From: Kineosporia corallincola
Lineage (GTDB): Bacteria; Actinomycetota; Actinomycetes; Actinomycetales; Kineosporiaceae
Assembly (NCBI RefSeq): GCF_018499875.1
Contig: NZ_JAHBAY010000019.1
Location: 1 to 64,000, forward strand
Reading direction: 5' to 3'
Length of the DNA: 64,000 nucleotides
This document shows positions 48,407-56,992 of this stretch, piece after piece (positions within the stretch are counted from its first letter, which is position 1; every line of letters begins with the position of its first letter). The notes beneath the pieces were generated by a model that was not told the DNA's origin, searched no databases, and saw nothing but the letters and a program-made list of their open reading frames with translations. Made by a program: the position numbers and the translations under genes.

Positions 48407-50197
48407 TCAGGACGGCGCACTGGGTGAACGCGCCACGAAGTGAGCATGCCTGCCTCGCGCGGCCGATCCCCGGTCCAGATGACCTTCGTTGGTCATCCTC
48501 ATGAGCATCTGTAGCGCCCCCTGCTGGGTGAGGCCGGTGATCTGGGCCAGATCACTGCTCGAGATCCGGTCGGTCTCGGCGAGGAACTGCCGCACCAGTA
48601 CGCGCGCGGCATCGGGGGCCGGGCGATACCACCGCATCAAGCCTCTGCGCTGGGCGACGGCCAGGGCTGAGGGGTCTCCGGCCACACGCCTGGTCACGGC
48701 CTCACCTGGCAACAGAACGGGATGGCTTCCGGGTACCAGGAGCGGATCGCCGTCGATGGAGCACCCCATGGCGACGTCCAGCGCTTCGGCGGCTTCGTCG
48801 GCCGGCACCTGCAGAAGGACCGACAGACTCCGGGCTCCCACAAATCCGTCACGCAGCAGAGCATGAATGGCCAGGGAGACGCGCACGTCCCGGCGTCTGG
48901 ACACGGGATTCACCGCTCCGGTGACGGCCAGCACAGCGTCCAGAGGACGCCCGCCGACCAGGCGTGTCCTCACCTGAGGCCCGGGTTCTTCCCGGATCAC
49001 GGGCGGGCGATGCCCCAGGGTCACCATTTCGCGGTACATACGATCCACCCCCACGCCCTGACGCTCGACCAGGCCCAGCGCGCGGGCGAAATCGGCCAGG
49101 GCCGGGTTCCGCGAGTACCGGGACGAGAGGACCGTGTCACCGGTGACCCCACCCGCGAAGCCACCCGGAGAGACCACATCCATACTCGCGTCTTCCTCCA
49201 CCCAGGAGATGTGCACGGCCTCGCGTGGGAGCCAGTCCCGGTGCACCAGGGCGTTGAGCAGCGCCTCACGAACGGCCAGCCAGGGGATCTGGCGAACCGA
49301 CCCCAGTTGCAAGCCTCTCGGTAGGCTCACCGAGCGATCCAGCGACTCGAGTCGTCCTTCGACCTCCGCGAGCTGCTCGATCAAGCTCAGTCCGCTCATG
49401 TCGGGCATCGTCAACGTCACATCGCCGCCGGGCACGTCCAGGGCGACCAGTTCGACGACGGTGCGAGGCGCGGGAAGGAGCATGTGAACCCCAGCCGCTG
49501 TCAGATGCCGGTCCGGCAGCAGAACACCGACGCGGGTGAGCATGTCGCGCCTGGACAGGTCGAGCAGTTCACTGTGCGGGCCTGCCCCTCGGATCAACCG
49601 ACGAAGAGCCGCGAACGCGTCGGCGGAGATGTCGTCATCGGTTCGTTCCGTCCGCGCGGTGAGGGGATCTGCCCCCTGGCGACGCAGCCGCTCCTGCCAC
49701 CACTCGGACCGGTCGACAGGCGCGCATCGGGCACCCACCCTCCACCTGAGGTTGCCGGCGACGTTCTCCACCGGCTCCCTCGCGGCTGCGACCAGGAGAA
49801 CCAGGAGTCTGGTGCCGTCCGGCAGCCACCTCTCCTCGACGGCCGGTGCGATGTCCACGCGTTCATGGATCCGCTGACGCAGCCAGTCGCGCTCGGAGAC
49901 CGCTCCGATCACTGTCCCGTCGTCAGCGACACCGACGATCAGAGCCCCACCGGACGGCGTGTTCGCCAGGCAGGCCACCTCGTCGGCCAGCTGCGTCGCC
50001 ACCGCCTCGCTACGGGGCTGGCCGGGGAGGATGACCCCGGCCCGGCCCCGGCGACCGGCCTCTTCCTTGAAGTCGATTCCCTCAGCTTCGACAGCGTCGG
50101 CCGAACTGCCTTCCCCCAGCAGAGTCAGGGCTCGCCCCACCGCATCGACCAGGCGCCGGCGGTCTTCGACGACCTCGCCATCGGGTTGCAGCGCCAC
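48407..50197 (-). CDS. Schlafen AlbA_2-type ATP-binding regulator protein
   Basis: A 596-residue protein. An AlbA_2/Schlafen domain (about 40-135: EGIDFKEEAG, LADEVACLANTPSGGALIVG, VADDGTVIGA, LLVLLVAAAREPV) is followed by an HTH/HATPase_c_4 region (about 290-410: VREALLNALVHRDWLPREAV, DVVSPGGFAGGVTGDTVLSS, RNPALADFARALGLVERQGV, GVDRMYREMV) and C-terminal winged helices (ISSSDLAQITGLTQQGALQM). Family members are transcriptional regulators or defence proteins; the nuclease residues of Schlafen tRNases are not evident. An AT-rich dyad precedes the gene. Confidence 0.85.
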   Translation of the reverse strand: MALQPDGEVVEDRRRLVDAVGRALTLLGEGSSADAVEAEGIDFKEEAGRRGRAGVILPGQPRSEAVATQLADEVACLANTPSGGALIVGVADDGTVIGAVSERDWLRQRIHERVDIAPAVEERWLPDGTRLLVLLVAAAREPVENVAGNLRWRVGARCAPVDRSEWWQERLRRQGADPLTARTERTDDDISADAFAALRRLIRGAGPHSELLDLSRRDMLTRVGVLLPDRHLTAAGVHMLLPAPRTVVELVALDVPGGDVTLTMPDMSGLSLIEQLAEVEGRLESLDRSVSLPRGLQLGSVRQIPWLAVREALLNALVHRDWLPREAVHISWVEEDASMDVVSPGGFAGGVTGDTVLSSRYSRNPALADFARALGLVERQGVGVDRMYREMVTLGHRPPVIREEPGPQVRTRLVGGRPLDAVLAVTGAVNPVSRRRDVRVSLAIHALLRDGFVGARSLSVLLQVPADEAAEALDVAMGCSIDGDPLLVPGSHPVLLPGEAVTRRVAGDPSALAVAQRRGLMRWYRPAPDAARVLVRQFLAETDRISSSDLAQITGLTQQGALQMLMRMTNEGHLDRGSAARGRHAHFVARSPSAPS

Positions 50198-50210
50198 GTA
50201 ATCTCCTCGA

Positions 50211-50240
50211 CTTTAAATGGGGACTGGCTCCAATTTAAAG
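50211..50240. promoter_or_regulatory. CTTTAAAT dyad upstream of AlbA_2 gene
   Basis: CTTTAAAT (50211-50218) and ATTTAAAG (50233-50240) are perfect complements, 14 bp apart, about 15 bp before the ATG at 50197. It is an AT-rich island and a likely autoregulatory operator/promoter. Confidence 0.6.
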
Positions 50241-50488
50241 CCTAGCGCTCCGGCGGCCAATTCCGTGGAAATTGGTTCGAGACCAGCCACCTGCACTGCC
50301 CGGAAGACTCAAAGGCGGTTCATGGACCACGTCGGCTGCTTCGACGCGCCCCCTGCCGAAGCTCCTCCAGCCGAAGATCGCCCGAGCCACCACCGCACCT
50401 GGCCACCCTCAACAGCGCCGACCCACGGGTGTGCCGGACTGCGAGCCCCTGGCTCCTGCGACGGGAAGACCTGCCGAGAGCGATCACC
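50241..50488. other. Intergenic, no supported gene
   Basis: About 250 bp upstream of the AlbA_2 gene and downstream of the RTX-type gene. Small frames without domains only. Confidence 0.4.
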
Positions 50489-51361
50489 TCAGTCCGTGAC
50501 GGTGTTGTTGCCCGGGCCGCCGGAGATCGTGTCCGTGCCGGGCCCGCCGGAGATGACGTCGTCCCCGCTGTTGCCGTACATCACGTCGTCGCCGCTGTTG
50601 CCGTACATCAGGTCGTCTCCCTGGGCGCCGTACAGGATGTCGTCACCCTGGGCGCCGGTGATGTGGTCGTTTCCGTCGTTGCCCTGGACGGTGTCGCCCC
50701 CGGTGCCGCCGTCGAGACGGTCGGCGTAGGGGCCGCCGGTGATGCGGTCGTCGCCCGCACCCCCGTAGGCCTCGACCGGGCCGACGAAGGTGGTGATGTC
50801 GTCGTCGCCCTCGCCGCCCGCGGCCCACCCGCTCGCACAGAGCCGGATGTTGTCGTCGCCGTCCTGACCCTGGACCGCGGTGTTGTCCCAGACGGTCGTC
50901 TGGCCCGGGCCGTAGCGGTCGTCGCCCGGGCCGAGATCGACGTTGCTGGAGGTCCCGGCCGCCGATTCGGTGTTCCAGAAGGTCACCCCGTCGTTGCCGT
51001 CACCCGTCGAGAGCGCGAGATGGGGTGCGGCATTCGTGTCGGGGTCGCGGTAGTTCTCCACCACGCACGTGACCCAGGTCAGGTCTTCTGGTTTCGGGTG
51101 GGTGCACCGGTCACCGGCCTCGATCTCGCTGCTGTCGTGCACCGTGTAGGTGAACGAGGAACGGTCGTCCGCGGCCTGCACCGCGACGCTCAGATCGTTG
51201 GCGCCGGGCGCCGTGTCGTAGAGGAACTGCCAGTAGTGGCCCTGCGGATCGGCCAGCACGCGGGCCTGGGCCCGGCCGTCCGCCGCCTGCGCCGCCGGGG
51301 CGGTCAGCAGCAGCGGAGCGGTTCCCAGCAGCAGCGCGATCGAACGAATTCTGGGCAGCAC
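50489..51361 (-). CDS. Secreted RTX-type calcium-binding repeat protein
   Basis: A 290-residue secreted protein. The GTG at 51361 follows GGAGG (9 nt); a TTG one codon earlier is possible. The signal peptide (LPRIRSIALLLGTAPLLLTA, cut after AAQA) is followed by a domain of about 110 residues with two cysteines and then nine or more GGxGxDx-like nonapeptide repeats (STGDGNDGV, LGPGDDRY, GGAGDDRI, GGTGGDTV, GNDGNDHI, GAQGDDIL, GNSGDDVM, GGPGTDTI). These form a calcium-loaded beta-roll. Since this organism should lack type I RTX export, Sec export is inferred from the signal. The function is probably structural or adhesive. Confidence 0.87.
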   Translation of the reverse strand: MLPRIRSIALLLGTAPLLLTAPAAQAADGRAQARVLADPQGHYWQFLYDTAPGANDLSVAVQAADDRSSFTYTVHDSSEIEAGDRCTHPKPEDLTWVTCVVENYRDPDTNAAPHLALSTGDGNDGVTFWNTESAAGTSSNVDLGPGDDRYGPGQTTVWDNTAVQGQDGDDNIRLCASGWAAGGEGDDDITTFVGPVEAYGGAGDDRITGGPYADRLDGGTGGDTVQGNDGNDHITGAQGDDILYGAQGDDLMYGNSGDDVMYGNSGDDVISGGPGTDTISGGPGNNTVTD

Positions 51362-51529
51362 CAAGGAATGCCTCCGGGCGAGAGAAGATGTGGCCAGCGC
51401 CACCAACGTCTCAGAGATCAGAGGATCCTGGAGGTGATTTCACCCTTTTGTCGACCATGACACAACAGCCCCGGGAGAGCCGTCCGCCGCGCTCGAGCCG
51501 GCGATGCCGGCCCGAGCGGTGTGGGCTGC

Positions 51530-51922
51530 TCAGCCGTGCAGCTGCTTCTTCAGCAGTTCGGAGTCGTGCAGGTTGGCCATGTGGGTGTAGCGCCCGCCGA
51601 GAGTCCGGTAGACGGCGAACTCGGTGATCTCGAAGGACTTTCCGGTGGGTTCGACGCCGAGCCAGGGCTTCACCGGGGTGCCCTTGTTGACCAGCCGGGC
51701 GGCCAGATTGACGCCGTCGACGGCGAAGTCCCGCACCTCCCAGCTGAGGTCGGGCACCGCCTCGATCTCGGCGGTGATCGCGGCGATCACCTGCTCCCGG
51801 GTGGCCCGGTCGCCGAAGTAGGTGATCTCGTCGTTGACGAACTCGTCCAGGCGGTGCAGTTCGCGGTGGTTGAGAACGGCGACGTACTCGGCGTAGAACT
51901 CGTGAAGATCGTTGCTGGCCAT
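51530..51922 (-). CDS. SnoaL-like (NTF2-fold) ester cyclase family protein
   Basis: A 130-residue SnoaL-like protein: LHEFYAEYVAVLNHRELHRL, DEFVNDEITYFGDRATREQV, VPDLSWEVRDFAVDGVNLAA, PTGKSFEITEFAVYRTLGGR. The Trp/Asp pattern is that of SnoaL-type polyketide cyclase relatives found in many non-polyketide settings. It is divergent from an AraC regulator (80 bp between starts) that probably controls it. The enzyme substrate is unknown. Confidence 0.85.
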   Translation of the reverse strand: MASNDLHEFYAEYVAVLNHRELHRLDEFVNDEITYFGDRATREQVIAAITAEIEAVPDLSWEVRDFAVDGVNLAARLVNKGTPVKPWLGVEPTGKSFEITEFAVYRTLGGRYTHMANLHDSELLKKQLHG

Positions 51923-52001
51923 GGGTGTTCCTTGCGGTCTCTGATGAGGTGTGGCGTTGACGAGTTCCATCGTGCCCCGCGCCGCAGATACGATCCATCA
52001 T

Positions 52002-53000
52002 GTGGAGTCCAGCCTTTCTTACGCATCGTCCGGCGAAGCGTCGTCGACTGATCCGATCGCCGACGCCATCGCCCTGCTGCGTCCGCGTACGGTCATCGAC
52101 CCCGCCCTGCGCGCCGGCGGAACCTGGGCGCTGCGGTTCGAGGCCTTCAGCCATGTGAAGATCGGCGGTGTCGTGCGGGGCGAGTCCTGGCTCACCCTCG
52201 ACGGTCACGAGCCCGTCCTGCTGCGCGAGGGAGACTTCTATCTTCTGGCCGACACCCCGTCCTACGTCCTGAGCAGCCGAGCAACGCCGCAAGCGGTTCC
52301 CGCGCAACCACTCTGGGACGCGGCCGTCGACGGGGTGGCCCGCATCGGGCACGAGGCCGAGGAAGACACCTACCTGTGCGGCGGATACTTCTCGTTCGAC
52401 GAGCCGAACGCCCCCATGCTCCTCGACGTCCTGCCGCACCTGGTCCACGTGCGGGCCGGCGATCCACGAAACCGCCTGCTGTCCAGCCTGACCGACCTGC
52501 TGAGCGCGGAGATCGAGAGCCGCTCCGTCGGACGTGATCTGGTGCTGGACCACCTCGTCCAGATCTTGTTCGTCCAGGTGCTCAGGGCCCACGCCGAGCA
52601 GACCGATCGGCCCGCCGGCTGGCTGGGGGCGCTCAACGACGGCGGTATCGGTGTCGCCCTGCGCGCCATGCATGCCGACGTGGCACACCGGTGGACCCTC
52701 CAGGAACTGGCCGGCCTCAGCCACATGTCCCGCTCGGCGTTCGCCGCCTCCTTCAAGGACCAGGTCGGGACCACACCGGTGGAATACCTGATCCAATGGC
52801 GGATGAGCCTGGCCCGCGACGCCCTGCGCCGTGACAGGCGCAGCATCTCCGAACTGGCCCTCGCCATCGGCTACGAGTCCGAGAGTGCCTTCAGCACAGC
52901 GTTTCGGCGCGTGGTCGGAACCTCTCCCAGGCAGTTCCGCGACAGCGCACACCAGTTCCGGCCCCACCGGCAGTCCTCGTCGGACCCCCGTCGTGGATAA
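52002..53000 (+). CDS. AraC-family regulator with cupin sensor
   Basis: A 332-residue regulator. The N-terminal cupin (about 25-150: WALRFEAFSHVKIGGVVRGE, LREGDFYLLADTPSYVLSS, YLCGGYFSFDEPNAPMLLDV, LPHLVHVR) is the Cupin_6 type seen in regulators of quinone or aldehyde stress. The C-terminal double HTH (MHADVAHRWTLQELAGLSHM, SRSAFAASFKDQVGTTPVEY, SISELALAIGYESESAFSTA, FRRVVGTSPRQFR) is complete. The start is uncertain: a GTG at 52002 is used, but the frame is open to 51951. It is divergent from the SnoaL gene. Confidence 0.9.
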   Translation: MESSLSYASSGEASSTDPIADAIALLRPRTVIDPALRAGGTWALRFEAFSHVKIGGVVRGESWLTLDGHEPVLLREGDFYLLADTPSYVLSSRATPQAVPAQPLWDAAVDGVARIGHEAEEDTYLCGGYFSFDEPNAPMLLDVLPHLVHVRAGDPRNRLLSSLTDLLSAEIESRSVGRDLVLDHLVQILFVQVLRAHAEQTDRPAGWLGALNDGGIGVALRAMHADVAHRWTLQELAGLSHMSRSAFAASFKDQVGTTPVEYLIQWRMSLARDALRRDRRSISELALAIGYESESAFSTAFRRVVGTSPRQFRDSAHQFRPHRQSSSDPRRG

Positions 53001-53144
53001 GCGGCCTCACGGAAGGAACCGTATCGCGGGGTCGGGCGGGCCACGGTCTGGCTACTTCGGCTCCAGGTCCGATCCGATCTTCCACGCCTTCGACGCGGTC
53101 ACTCAGCAGGAAGACCCCGAAAGGCACTCCGCAGAAGGACGACG

Positions 53145-53175
53145 GAGCAGGGGCGGATCCGCTCCGCCCTTGCTC
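53145..53175. terminator. Hairpin downstream of araC-type gene
   Basis: GAGCAGGGGCGGA (53145-53157) pairs with TCCGCCCTTGCTC (53163-53175) with one mismatch and a 5-nt loop. It lies 145 bp past the regulator stop. Confidence 0.55.
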
Positions 53176-53368
53176 GCGACCCGCTCCCCGGCCCGCCGGT
53201 GGGCACCGGACCGACGCTCGGCAGCATCCCGGGCACGCACCGTGTTCGTCGCTTAAACCGTGTCCAAGCCCGGGTAAAACCTGGCCTTTCCAGCTCTCCG
53301 GGGGCCAGGCCGGCCGGGATGGATAGTAGGTTGCGGACGGCCAATCACCGAACCTTCCTGGGAGTTCC

Positions 53369-54013
53369 GTGTCCACGCCCCGCAAGTCGCGGTTCACGCC
53401 GCGCCGTCTGTCGTTCATCGCCGTCCCGGTCGCCCTGCTCGTGCTCGGTGCCCTGTTCCTGGGCCGGTCCGCGGCGACCGCCTCACCGGCGAGCAGCGAC
53501 TCATCGTCGAGTGTGTCCGCCGCGTCGACCGTTTCGGCTGCGGCAACGAAGAAGGCCAAGCGGCAGAAGAAGCTTCAGAACAAGGTGATCCAGTTCACCA
53601 ACAAGGCGCGCAAGAAGGCGGGCTGCAAGCCGGTCAAGAAGAACACGGCGCTGATGAAGGCCGCGCTCAAGCACTCCAAGGTGCAGGCCAAGAACCAGGC
53701 CCAGGGCCACCAGTTCGCCGGTGAGGACGACCTGGGCACCCGCATCACCAAGGCCGGCTACAAGAACTGGACCGGCGTCGGCGAGAACGCCGCGGGCGGC
53801 AAGGGCGGCGTGTGGTTCGTCAACGCCCACGACGTGATGTACGGCGGCACCTACACCAAGAACGGCACCGGCTACACCTCCAGCGGCTGGATGCAGGACA
53901 AGGCGCACAAGGACAACATCGTCAACTGCTCGTTCACCAGCATCGGCGTCGGCGCCTACATCGACAGCAAGGGCGCCATCTGGTGGACCCAGGACTTCGC
54001 GACGAAGAAGTGA
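53369..54013 (+). CDS. Secreted CAP/SCP-domain protein
   Basis: A 214-residue exported protein. An N-terminal signal/anchor (RLSFIAVPVALLVLGALFLG) is followed by a Ser/Ala/Thr linker, a Lys-rich stretch, and a CAP domain: VIQFTNKARKKAGCKPVKKN, LKHSKVQAKNQAQGHQFAGE, GYKNWTGVGENAAGG, WMQDKAHKDNIVNCSFTSIG, GAIWWTQDF. The metal-site His and Glu (HQF, GEN) are present. There are two cysteines for a disulfide. CAP proteins in bacteria are secreted, with roles in lipid or wall binding. A GTG start is used. Confidence 0.88.
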   Translation: MSTPRKSRFTPRRLSFIAVPVALLVLGALFLGRSAATASPASSDSSSSVSAASTVSAAATKKAKRQKKLQNKVIQFTNKARKKAGCKPVKKNTALMKAALKHSKVQAKNQAQGHQFAGEDDLGTRITKAGYKNWTGVGENAAGGKGGVWFVNAHDVMYGGTYTKNGTGYTSSGWMQDKAHKDNIVNCSFTSIGVGAYIDSKGAIWWTQDFATKK

Positions 54014-54321
54014 GCTGAGACTCGGACAGCGCAGATGAGCATCCGCGACCGGGCCGGGTCCGGCGACGGCCGAGGCCACCACCGGTTCCGCGGTCACCGG
54101 CCCGGCCGCGGATGTCTGGGGATGTTCAGAGCAGTTGGCCCCGAACACCTTTGAAACGCTAACCACCGCCGTCCCCGGTTGGCCAGCGTTCGCGGGCGAT
54201 CAAGGTCACCGGGGGCAGGAACGGCGGGCCGGTCGTCCGGGGCCGCCTGGTCACGGGACGGCGCGGGACGCCGGGCCCAGGCGCGGGCAGTCGCGCGCCG
54301 GTGCGGGCGGTTGACCGGGAA
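54014..54321. other. Intergenic, no supported gene
   Basis: About 310 bp between the CAP-protein gene and the convergent hxlR gene. GC-rich with short hairpins. No domain is seen in any frame. Confidence 0.4.
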
Positions 54322-54675
54322 TCAGCCCGCCTCGCCGAACCCGGCCACCTCCGCACCGTTCAGCCGGGCCCAGGCGGTCAGGGCCACGATCGGTTCCCGC
54401 AGCGACTCGCCGAGCTCGGTCAGGCTGTACTCCACCCGGGGCGGCGCCTCCGCGTAGACGCGCCGTTCCACCAGCCCGTGCTGCTGGAGCCGCCGCAGCG
54501 TCTGCGTGAGCACCTTGCGCGAGACCCCACCGATCAGCTCGACCAGTTCCCCGTGCCGCAGCGGTCCCTCGCTCAGGGCGAACAACGTCACCACCGCCCA
54601 CTTGCCGGTGATCACCTCGATGGCCAGCCGGGCGGGGCAGTCGGCCAGGAAAACGGTTCCGGGACGCAGACTCAT
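54322..54675 (-). CDS. HxlR-family transcriptional regulator
   Basis: A 117-residue regulator: CPARLAIEVITGKWAVVTLF, LSEGPLRHGELVELIGGVSR, KVLTQTLRRLQQHGLVERRV, PPRVEYSLTELGESLREPI. The Cys13 near the N-terminus is the redox/electrophile-sensing cysteine position of HxlR/HypR proteins. It is divergent from the DoxX gene. A GGTACCTTCAGGTTCCT tract directly in front of the ATG (54684-54700) looks like the operator. Response to aldehydes, quinones or oxidants is the usual role. Confidence 0.93.
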   Translation of the reverse strand: MSLRPGTVFLADCPARLAIEVITGKWAVVTLFALSEGPLRHGELVELIGGVSRKVLTQTLRRLQQHGLVERRVYAEAPPRVEYSLTELGESLREPIVALTAWARLNGAEVAGFGEAG

Positions 54676-54930
54676 GGCCGAAGGGTACCTTCAGGTTCCT
54701 GACGGCTCCCTACCGTCGAAGACATGCCACGCACCACCCATCCGGCCGCCGGGACCGGGCTCGCCGCCCGCTCCCCCACCGGCATCAGCGCGGGTGACCA
54801 CGCCCCGCCACGCGTCCACCGCGCCGTCGTCGACCATGGCCTCGCGCCCGACGCCCCTCCCCCGCAGCATCACGGATCCCGCTGAACGCCAGCCCTTTCC
54901 ACTCGTCATTCCCCAGAACCGAGGTCTTCC

Positions 54931-55281
54931 GTGTTCACCGCCTACGTCGTCGTCACCGTCCTGATGTCCGTGGTCCAGATCCTCTCGGCCACGGCCAAGT
55001 TCCTCCGCCCGCCCCGGATGGTCGACCAGATGACCACCCTGAAGGTGCCCGACCGCCTCCTGCCGGTTCTCGCCGTCCTCCAGATCGCCGGCACCGGCGG
55101 CCTGATCGTGGGCATCTGGTGGGCGCCCCTCGGCATCGTCGCCGCCGTCTGCCTGGCGCTCTACTTCGTCGGCGCCGTCGGCACGCACCTGCGGGTGCGT
55201 GACCTCGCCGGCGCCCCGCCCGCCGCCGTCATCGCCGTCGCCGCAGTCGTTCTCGCCGTCCTGCGCACGCTGTCCCGGTGA
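54931..55281 (+). CDS. DoxX-family membrane protein
   Basis: A 116-residue protein with four membrane helices: AYVVVTVLMSVVQILSATAK, the conserved KVPDRLLPVLAVLQIAGTGG, LIVGIWWAPLGIVAAVCLAL and AAVIAVAAVVLAVLRTL. This is the DoxX-like DUF4345/DoxX type commonly paired with HxlR. Its role is probably in redox homeostasis. A GTG start is used. Confidence 0.9.
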   Translation: MFTAYVVVTVLMSVVQILSATAKFLRPPRMVDQMTTLKVPDRLLPVLAVLQIAGTGGLIVGIWWAPLGIVAAVCLALYFVGAVGTHLRVRDLAGAPPAAVIAVAAVVLAVLRTLSR

Positions 55282-55563
55282 TCCCCGGCGGGTCCAGCGC
55301 CGCGGCATCGTGATGCTGTCCGGCCCGGCGAGCGGCAGGTCCCGGGCCCGGGAGACGGCCGTGCGGGCGATCGTGAGGTCGCCGGGCAGCGGCTTGCCGT
55401 ACATCGCGCAGGTGCCGAGACCGGCGCGTCCGCAAGAGGGCAGGAGGCTGTCCAGCGCCCTCACGGGTATGGCCTCCAGCACCAGGCCGGCCGCGCGGTC
55501 AAGGGGGGACGTCGGTCCCGGCTACGATCTGCCTCGGATCTGTCGGTCGGAGGGAATGGTTTG

Positions 55564-56328
55564 ATGAGCCGGGCGAATCGCGTCGTGGTGCTGGGGCGTG
55601 GTGCCGGGCGGGCCGCGGCGGCCGCCGCCTTCCTGGGCGGCTCCCCGGGCGTCGCGCTGATCAGCGACCAGGGCCCGCAGGAGTCGGCCGCCTGGCCGGA
55701 GGGCGGGTGGACCGCCATGATGCGTGACCTGCGGCGGCTGGACGTGGACTGCTCCCGGTTCCGCCTGGGCAGCGACCCGGACGAGATCCCGCTGGGCCGG
55801 CACGTCACCACCGCCCCGGCCGCCACCGCCGACGTGCTGCTGGTGGACATGTCGCTGCCGCCCGAGGTGGTGCGTGCCGCGCTCTACCACGCCCGCGGCA
55901 AAGTGGTTCTGGAGCCTGGTGTCTCACGCACCTGGGTGGCCACCTTCGCGCCGTTCGTGCACCTGCTCACCCCCACCCCGGACGCCCTGCGGGCGCTGAG
56001 CGACGCGCCCGCCGACGCCGGCGTTCCCGCCCAGGCGCGGGATCTGGCCGAGCGGCTGCGGGTCACCGTCGTGGTACCGGTGGGCGCCGGCACCGCCCTT
56101 CTGGCCGCTCCCGGGCGCACACCGGAACAGATCAGCACACCGGTGGACGACGAAGCCGTTCAGGACCAGCGCTCCGAGGACTGTTTCCGCGGGGTGCTGG
56201 CCGCCCTCCTGGCCGGCAAGACCCCACTGGTGCAGGCCGTGCGCACCGCCCTGCACGCCGCGTCGCTGCTGGCCTCCGGCCGGCTCGCCCACTGGCCCTC
56301 CCGCTCGGAGCTCACCACCCTCGCCTGA
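55564..56328 (+). CDS. Degenerate PfkB/ribokinase-fold protein
   Basis: A 254-residue protein with ribokinase-like layout: N-terminal strand RVVVLGRGAGRAAAAAAFLG, KVVLEPGVSRTWVATFAPFV, HLLTPTPDALRALSDAPADA, RVTVVVPVGAGTALLAAPG, and the C-terminal helix DCFRGVLAALLAGKTPLVQA. In active PfkB kinases this last helix begins with the catalytic motif GAGD; here it reads RSEDCFRG, so the base aspartate and glycine anion hole are altered and the kinase is probably inactive or changed. The ATG at 55564 follows GGAGGG. The assignment rests on fold-like pattern only. Confidence 0.62.
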   Translation: MSRANRVVVLGRGAGRAAAAAAFLGGSPGVALISDQGPQESAAWPEGGWTAMMRDLRRLDVDCSRFRLGSDPDEIPLGRHVTTAPAATADVLLVDMSLPPEVVRAALYHARGKVVLEPGVSRTWVATFAPFVHLLTPTPDALRALSDAPADAGVPAQARDLAERLRVTVVVPVGAGTALLAAPGRTPEQISTPVDDEAVQDQRSEDCFRGVLAALLAGKTPLVQAVRTALHAASLLASGRLAHWPSRSELTTLA

Positions 56329-56835
56329 GGCCGCCTCCCCACGCACGCCTGAAACCGGTCTCGAAATCGCCCTTTCCGACCCCGGCCGCCCGCGACCTTC
56401 TCCGCCACCTCACGCTCCACCCCCGGTCACCCCTCCGCCACGCCGTGCCCACGCAGCCAGCCGCGCCCACCGCACCCAGCCGCGCACCGCACCCAGCCGC
56501 GCCCACCCCACTCAGCCGCGCTGACCACACCCCGCCGCAATCTGCCGCACCCAGCCGCAACCCACCCGCTGCGGCCCCTTCCCGGACGGGCACCGCCGGA
56601 GCAGATTCCCTGCGGCCGCACCGATCGTCCACCAGCTCGCCACGACCGCCGGCCAGGTGACGCGCGCCCGCCCGGGGAGCGGCCGCACATCCCCCGGGAG
56701 CCGAGCGCAGAACCCTCCGTCGAGACCATCGGTCCGACGGTCACTTTCGTCCCGTTCCGCACGCCGACGCCCCGACTAGCCCGCACGCGCCGAGTGTGAC
56801 CTGCCCGACACTCTCCCCGCCGGACTGGACAACTA
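56329..56835. other. Low-complexity intergenic stretch
   Basis: About 500 bp with C/A-rich near-repeats such as CGCACCCAGCCGCGCCCAC (about 56450-56560). No supported gene; frames through it encode only Pro/Ala/Arg-rich sequence. Confidence 0.5.
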
Positions 56836-56866
56836 TGTCATCAACCGATGTCATCAGTTGATGACA
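56836..56866. promoter_or_regulatory. TGTCATCA/TGATGACA operator upstream of MFS-TetR operon
   Basis: TGTCATCA-GT-TGATGACA (56849-56866) is a perfect dyad, preceded by another TGTCATCA half-site (56836-56843). It lies about 130 bp upstream of the MFS gene. The likely ligand is the TetR protein encoded at the end of the operon. Confidence 0.75.
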
Positions 56867-56992
56867 AGTGCGTGACCTCTTCCTCCGCTGCCGCCGTGGT
56901 CGTGCGAGGGCCACCGTCCACACCGCCGTGGAAGCCACACGCATGGCAAACATCGCATCCGTCGCAACCGCGAGAGACCAGGCGAGACACCC

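Noticed and set aside
55282-55482. Minus-strand frame starting MLEAIPVRALDSLLPSCGRA
   Set aside because: The first 60 residues look protein-like, but the frame then runs antisense to the DoxX gene and no family is recognised; too uncertain to annotate.
56445-56660. Short C/A-rich repeats as a possible CRISPR or satellite array
   Set aside because: Units are irregular, without constant repeat and unique spacers of equal length; it is simple low-complexity sequence.
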